From Stropharia rugosoannulata (taxonomy: Eukaryota > Basidiomycota > Agaricomycetes > Agaricales > Strophariaceae): 64,000 nt of DNA. The notes under the pieces were generated by a model. That model was not told the origin of the DNA and ran no database searches. It saw only the letters and a list, made by a program, of their open reading frames with translations. The position numbers were made by a program, and so were the translations under genes. Numbering within the stretch: position 1 is the first letter of the stretch; each line of letters opens with the position of its first letter. Positions 58,561 to 64,000 of this stretch are shown in pieces. The stretch lies in NCBI GenBank assembly GCA_028532985.1, contig JANCIK010000002.1, positions 1,984,001-2,048,000 of the forward strand, in the 5' to 3' direction.

Positions 58561-58740
58561 ATCTTCATAAGCGCCCTATCACTGTGTTGTATTATATGTA
58601 TCTACATGAATACTGTATTATCTAGTGTAGTTAGAGTCAATATATAACTTGTTTTTTATAAGAAGTTTGAATAGTACTTGTTAAATGGCATTATATATAA
58701 ACATCTTTGAATGATACAAGGCCCATCTGGTGGATCCTAG

Positions 58741-58865
58741 GATGCCTTGAGCTGCCCTGGATTGCCTTGGGAAAGTTGTACCTGGTAGTTTGCAGAGGGA
58801 CCTTGCCCTGAGTGCACCTAAGGGCCCTGGCTGCTTTGCATGCCCTGGCTGCCTTAGGATCTCTA
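58741..58865. repeat. 10-bp repeats, TGCCCTGG type
   Basis: GATGCCTTGA, GCTGCCCTGG and ATTGCCTTGG are consecutive 10-mers at 58741-58770. A second cluster with CCCTGGCTGC, TTTGCATGCC and CTGGCTGCCT follows at about 58826-58856. The unit resembles that at 56611-56650. Confidence 0.75.
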
Positions 58866-59127
58866 AGGCAGTGCCAGGGAGATACAAAGCCCCTGGGGAC
58901 AAAAGTCATTTTCCTGACGCAGCTCATAATTACAGCCGATATTCTAATAAGAAACGACGTGCGTTAAGATATGCGATATAGCTGGGCTTGTCTCAGCTGG
59001 TGCGCTAACCATGTGGATCATACCCGGGTCAATGATGAGTGATCTGTTGCATTTTCCTTGCTCTTATCTTTCTTTAATCTGCATCTTTCTCAGCCTCCGG
59101 TACCACTGCAGCCACCACTGACCGCCA

Positions 59128-60420
59128 ATGACTGACGAATGTGAGTATCTCCCAACTCATCTTGCTCACCGTAGGTCAGCTCTTGATTATGGTCATATAT
59201 ATTTTCAGCTGTCTCCAAATCAAGGGTTAAAGGCCAGAAAAAGCCTACAACTAAGACTAAGAAGACAGCTGTTGTGAACATTCTGACATCGGACGAGGAG
59301 AACCAGAACAACCAAACTGACGGTGTGTAGCAGTCGCTGCTATGCATATTGTACTGATATGCATACTGAAATAATGCAGATAGCATGTATGTCTCCGACC
59401 CGCCACCGACAGCAGTTTCTTTACTCGCGGCAGAGGTCGGAAGACTCGTCGTGAAGGCAGAGGCCGACGACGAGCCTTTTTTGACTGCACCCAAGGGAGA
59501 CTTTTTTCCTGAGCGCTACAATTGTCAGGCCCCGAGCGCCAAAGGTTACGTTGCCTATGTGGTCTTCAAAGGGCTTGCTCCTGGGGTTTTCTACAACTGG
59601 TGCGCTCCCGACTTTGCGTTTTGTTTTTATATACTAATCTGCTGTTGGTTCGTCTACAGGGCTGCGTGCAAGGAGTCTCTAAATAGCCTTCCGAACGAGG
59701 GTAACGGCGGTCGCTGCTGGAAGGGTTATCGCCAATATCGTCTTGCTCATGCAGCTTGGGCTGCATACTGCAACAAGCACGCATGCAATCCCCATTTTCA
59801 GTCCCAAACGGTTGTGGATCAACCGATCAGTCAGCCCTCTATGGCGGCGCATCACGAAGAAGATCAACACTTTGTTATGGTCTTTTCGGGCCCAAAGCCC
59901 GGTGTCTACTCTAACATGTTCGGTTTCCATTATGTTTGCCATATTGCTGCGCTCACGTTAGCTTGTTAGGAATGCAGCCCGCAACACAGGACTTGGAGGC
60001 CAGTATAACCAAGCCTGGATTGGCACTCCTACCTCAGCGTCTGCATGCGAGCTTTTCGTGAACTATTACATGACTGGCCGAGTTTCAGTCCTTGAGGCTG
60101 CAGATCAGCAGACCCGCCAGCAGACCCAGATTCTTCAAACGACTCTTTCGGCGGCTCATGAGGGTACTTCTAACAAGGATCGGTGCTTTGTTGTGGCGTT
60201 TATAGGCCCAAAGCCTGGCGTCTACTTAAGCATGTATGGTTATCAATAGTTTTGCTTGCGGTGATCACTGAGCTTATGCTGCTTTATTAGGAGTGATGCC
60301 CGCAATATAGGACTTGGAGGTGAAAGCAATCAGGCCTGGATTTCGACACCTACTGCGGAAGCTGCATGGGAGCTGTTTGTACATTATTACATGACTGATC
60401 GTGTCCATTGCACTGCATAA
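59128..60420 (+). CDS. Protein with three tandem RNase H1 N-terminal (viroplasmin-like) modules
   Basis: 332 residues from six exons: 59128-59140, 59209-59322, 59380-59599, 59660-59917, 59970-60233 and 60291-60420; all phases agree, and the first exon is only 13 nt. A Lys-rich N-terminus (KSRVKGQKKPTTKTKKTAVV) precedes three copies of the RNase H1 hybrid-binding N-terminal fold. Module 1 has AYVVFKGLAPGVFYNW, then CWKGYRQYRLAHAAWAAY; module 2 has FVMVFSGPKPGVYSNM, then LGGQYNQAWIGTPTSASACE; module 3 has FVVAFIGPKPGVYLSM, then LGGESNQAWISTPTAEAAWE. The G-x-x-PGVY core and the later aromatic Gx-K/W-x-Y/F-x-T segment are the family pattern that binds RNA-DNA hybrid or dsRNA. Each module is split by a phase-2 intron at the same place. 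No RNase H catalytic domain follows. Function unknown. Confidence 0.82.
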
Positions 60421-60547
60421 TTGAATATTTGTATCCAGTCTTATTGATATGTTAAATGAGTCTGAATCTCTCGAATAGCAATGATAGGTCACAAAAATTT
60501 ATGGTGAAAATAGGACATCAAGGCCGGTAAAGCTAATATACTAACCG

Positions 60548-62961
60548 CTAATGAATACTTTCCATACTTCCTTGGGCCGAGCTGCTACTTCTGATGTTTG
60601 ACCTGGTTTCTCGGGAACTGGAAAAGCTTTGCCCCCTAGTTGTGGTCGATGATAAATGCGATTGTGACTGAGAATCCGACAGGCGGCTGGAAAGATTATC
60701 ACGAGAAGATGCAACAGCGCGCAAGTCCACCAAGTCTTCGCTTCCAGCTTTCTGAGTTATCGCATCCTCGTCTTCAATACCTGCCCACTCATCATCGGTG
60801 CCTTCTTCATTGACCATTTGAACCATGTCAGCATCGGAAACCATGTCATACTGGGTCAACAGGCGGGCGCCATACTTTCTGGTGAAAGACTGGTCAGAAC
60901 GTCGCTCGTCCGCATTCCATGTAAACGATCGATCAATATTGGGAAGTAGCGAAGCTTTGGCGACAGCGATACGGTTGCGAGTTTTGGGCTGAAGTTTGTT
61001 AAAAAAATCGGGATCGAAGTAATCAACAGGCATTTGGCTGGGAAGACTGAAAAATGGAGAGTCTTTCTGAACATCTGGGTCTGGGACGATGCGCTTGCGT
61101 TCCCTCCATTTGGCTCCTTCCTGCAAAGCCACCTCGCGGCGCTTTGCATCAAGTAAACGAAAGAACTTCTCTGCTTTTGCAGATCGCTCGGGTCGGCGAT
61201 TGATTATCCAAGCCCTCTTGCGAGAATCATATTCGTCATCGGATGTAGCTTTTGAGTCGATGAGATCTTCATATCGCTTGGGGTAGTTGTTCTCCGCAAG
61301 AAATTTGAGCCGCGCATTAGCCAGCTAAATATCAGAGCAATTAGATTGTGGTGCAGCGAACAAGTACAATGAATTACACACCCGGATGCGCGCCATATAC
61401 TGAGGACTCTTTTTCAGCTGTTGTGCTACAGCTCCAGGGTTATGATTCTCCGTGAGATACCGGTTTTTCATGTAATGGAACACAAAGTGATCAAACAGGT
61501 TTATGAGAATGTTCATGTTGGACATGTACTTCGGACTGGGATTCACATGGGCGTACGCGTGGGAGACAAGGGCCTGCTTAAAGGTATCAAGAGCAATAAT
61601 CCGACAAGCTGAATTATAAAGCGAATAAGCCGAAAGACGCATATCAGGGCACCAACAGCTCAAACCGAATCGCGCAAGACAGGTTTGAGTGTATTCCAGA
61701 ATATGTTCTTCAAGAAGTCGAGCCTGCCCACCAAGGCGCCCCGGTTGCATGGACATCGCATTACCGATCTGAATTAGATGTCGAGGAATAAGCTCTTCTC
61801 CATCTTTGTGGGTAGCATACAGCTGAGCCTCGTTTGAGAAGCGACGATGGAAAGCAGTAAGCATCTGGGCGGGTGGATTTTTGGGAACATCATTGACACT
61901 TGTAAAGCCCCAAAGAATGCGAATATGGAGGGCCATTGCCTTCTGTGAAAGGGTAAGAAAAATTTGGTTTATAGACAAAATAAATGTGCGTCAACTAACA
62001 TTTAGGCCGCCCATATCGTCAGGCATATCTTGAGGAAGGTATCGAAAGACTTCAGCAGCAGACTTCTGTACAGCTTTCTTCTTCTTCTTTTTCGGTGGCA
62101 CTGACATAGTCGCAGAAAACATAAACGGGTAGGCACCGAGTGCTTGATTCGGGTTCGCTTGACTGTCCGCGCCTAGTTGGGAAGTAACATTCAGGCGAGA
62201 CACAGATCGCGTAACACGGGTAGGGGGAGGAGGTCCCATATTGTTAGGCCCAGACCGTTTAGGGAGTCGGCGTTTTGACCTGGTAGTGCCTGTAGGAGGC
62301 CCGGGAGGCCCAAGAATCCAGGCAGGAGTCTCCGCAGCAGCAGGCTCGATCCTAGTAGTCTCCGGAGCAGCAGCGGCGGAGTCGATCCTGGCAGTCCCCG
62401 CAGACCCAACGTCTTTACGAGAGGAAGAGCGCACCAAAGTCTGATCGTTGTCTGCTGCGCCTTGCGATATTTTCCTCCTCTTAGCGGGAACAGTCTTTAC
62501 ATTGGAATCTCTGGATGGGAAAATAGTCAGGTTAATGCTTATAGCGAGGAACATCGAATGACTTACGCCACTGCAGGTGCAATAATTGGGCGAGATTCTT
62601 GCTCCCCAGGGCGGGCAAGAGCAGCCGCTTCAGCGAGAGCAAGTCTTTCCTTCAGAGCGTTAAGATTTTGGAGTAATTCTTGCTCCCGCAATTGCATCGC
62701 AGTTTCCTGTTCTTTCCACGCTCGCGATTGGGCGACCGCCTGCTGTTCCCAATCACTCATTCTGGCAGATACCATGCTCTCCAGAAGAGCTGCAATGTCA
62801 GGGGCTGGGGTTGATTGGCGAAGTAAAGCAGAAGATATCATAGTGCCGGGAGGCTCTGGCATGTCAGTGGGTCCAGCCATTTCACTGTCCGCATCTGGTA
62901 GTACAGAGGACGCAGACTCGGAACGCAGAATGGCATCCAGTTGGGCAGGCTGCTCGGACAT
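60548..62961 (-). CDS. 747-residue protein of an agaric family, function unknown
   Basis: Four exons (62567-62961, 62000-62510, 61382-61942, 60548-61324) join in phase with introns of 56, 57 and 57 nt. The N-terminus is acidic and disordered, then has a coiled coil (EQETAMQLREQELLQNLNAL). A basic Pro/Ala-rich part with KKKKKK may be a nuclear signal. The conserved-looking centre is encoded mainly by exon 3 (MALHIRILWGFTSVNDVPK, MLTAFHRRFSNEAQLYATH, LEYTQTCLARFGLSCWCPDM). The end is Ser-rich. I recall similar centre sequences (LWG...VP...FHRRF...) in many hypothetical proteins of agarics that occur in multiple copies, but no function. The gene is intact. It lies among transposon remains, so it may itself belong to an expanded or mobile family. 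Confidence 0.7.
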
Positions 62962-63359
62962 GTCCTAAGAAACGATTGAAATCGAGAGTTGGTGGAACGT
63001 TGCAGTAGAGCAGGGTTCTGGGTCCTGAATCCTCTATCATCAAATCATAGAAATATGAGGAATTCCATACTCCGAAGATACAAAAAGATACATACATTCA
63101 GTATCCACATGCACCCATATGGTCCAGGTTCTTGGCTGTTTCAACAACCAAACCAAATCAAATACATACGAGCTTGCATCGATCATGATGGCGCTGCATG
63201 ACTTGCACGAAGAGCTCGGGTGCTTGGAGGTGTCGGTCAGTTATACTTGCTCAATCGCCAAGCGTCGATACTGTCTACATTCTGTAGGACCAGAGTCCGC
63301 CCTCGGATGCATTAGCAAAAGTGATATATATTGCATAGAAATTCCTGATACGGCTGGTA
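62962..63359. other. Divergent intergenic region
   Basis: About 400 bp between two divergent starts. A 97-codon ORF at 63119-63412 has no recognisable domain. Confidence 0.4.
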
Positions 63360-64000
63360 ATGATGTCCGAACCTCACCCAAATACCCACCGCTCATTCCT
63401 TCCTCGATTTGAAGGTTCTGTCTCGGTTATATCCCTTTCTCCAGACGGGAGGCTATTGGCCTTGGGAACCTCGGAGCGAAATGTTGAAGTAAGTCTCTTG
63501 CAAAGATTTGTCAAAATTCCTGCCAGTAACGCACCCCCAGATTTGGTATCTTTACCGGAAAAATTGGTTCTATTCGCAGCGTTTCAATGGCGATATTATC
63601 AGCCCCGGCACAGACTACGATTGCGAAAATTTTGAGGCCATGACGTGGCATCTGTTTCTCCCAAACCAACTCCTGCTGATAAAATACACCGGGGAGATTC
63701 GGTCTCTCCATATCGACGAGGTTGATCACGTATAGTATCTTCTGATATCATATGGTCGAAGGAGGGACACTAATAATGTACCATACTACTAGGTATCCAC
63801 ATCAATAAGACTGATTAGTCTATCGAATCAACTGTTCTTCGGCGAACGAATTTTCCTTTCTTCTTCATGCCTAAATATCTACGGCAGTGAATTGTCAGCC
63901 TTCGTGAATAATGTGTTTATTACCTACAAGGATCCCTTCGACAGTGAGTCATAGTGGTTTATAAGACTGTCAATACACAATGAATACTTGCCCAATACAA
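63360..64000 (+). CDS. WD40-like protein, N-terminal part (partial)
   Basis: Starts MMSEPHPNTHRSFLPRFEGS at 63360 and runs to the window edge. Exons 63360-63488, 63541-63729 and from 63793; introns of 52 and 63 nt keep the frame. Residues 18-45 (VSVISLSPDGRLLALGTSER, then NVEIWYLY across the first intron) read as a WD40 blade with the SPDGRLLA turn and a terminal W-Y. A second blade could be YTGEIRSLHIDEVD, but it is weak. With a single clear blade in view the fold is likely, not proved. A donor-like GTGAGT near 63940 suggests a further exon outside the window. Confidence 0.5.

Noticed and set aside
1..64000. CRISPR arrays, bacterial operons, phage or integron features
   Set aside because: The window is eukaryotic with spliceosomal introns; no regularly spaced identical repeats were seen.

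Overview
The window looks like a piece of an Agaricomycete (mushroom-forming basidiomycete) genome. The genes are dense and broken by many 48-64 nt GT-AG introns. The right half carries Plavaka-type, Tnp2/CACTA-type and Ty3 chromovirus elements, plus a DUF6532-type gene and other families that I associate from memory with agarics. I cannot name the species from the sequence. All gene models were built by hand from splice sites, reading-frame phase and motif continuity.

Left part, about 1-30 kb, is ordinary core genome. In order: the 5' end of a GMC oxidoreductase (-), a seven-helix membrane protein (+), a GPI-type chitin deacetylase (-), the TFIIF alpha subunit (-), a bHLH transcription factor (-), the PCNA unloader ELG1 with an N-terminal PIP box (-), a JMJD7-like JmjC hydroxylase (+), the H/ACA snoRNP protein NHP2 (+), the polysome/mRNP coiled-coil protein BFR1 (+), an RFX-type transcription factor (-), the endopolyphosphatase PPN1 (-), an unrecognised 146-residue protein (-) and acetoacetyl-CoA synthetase (+). 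ELG1/JMJD7 and the 146-residue gene/acetoacetyl-CoA synthetase are divergent pairs sharing short intergenic regions.

Right part, about 30.5-63 kb, is accessory. A membrane-protein gene (-) appears to lack its 5' end where an AT-rich block begins near 31.6 kb. A DUF6532-type gene (-, 32.2-41.2 kb) is split by a complete 6,195-bp Ty3/gypsy chromovirus (34,684-40,878). That element has two 463-bp LTRs that look identical and a 5-bp target duplication (GGAGC). Its gag-pol is frameshifted many times. Then come a small coiled-coil gene, a truncated cytochrome P450 pseudogene, an apparently intact Plavaka transposase (45.7-48.9 kb), 4 kb of repeat-bearing non-coding DNA, and a Tnp2-like transposase with one in-frame stop (52.7-56.0 kb). 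A 3-kb tract follows with a faint 160-bp periodicity.

The last 5 kb hold a 332-residue protein with three tandem RNase H1 N-terminal (viroplasmin-like) modules, a 747-residue protein of unknown function, and the start of a WD40-like gene. The most unusual items are the triple RNase H1-N protein whose modules share an intron position, the 5-nt microexon in PPN1, the conflict between identical LTRs and a heavily frameshifted interior, and the 160-bp periodic tract.
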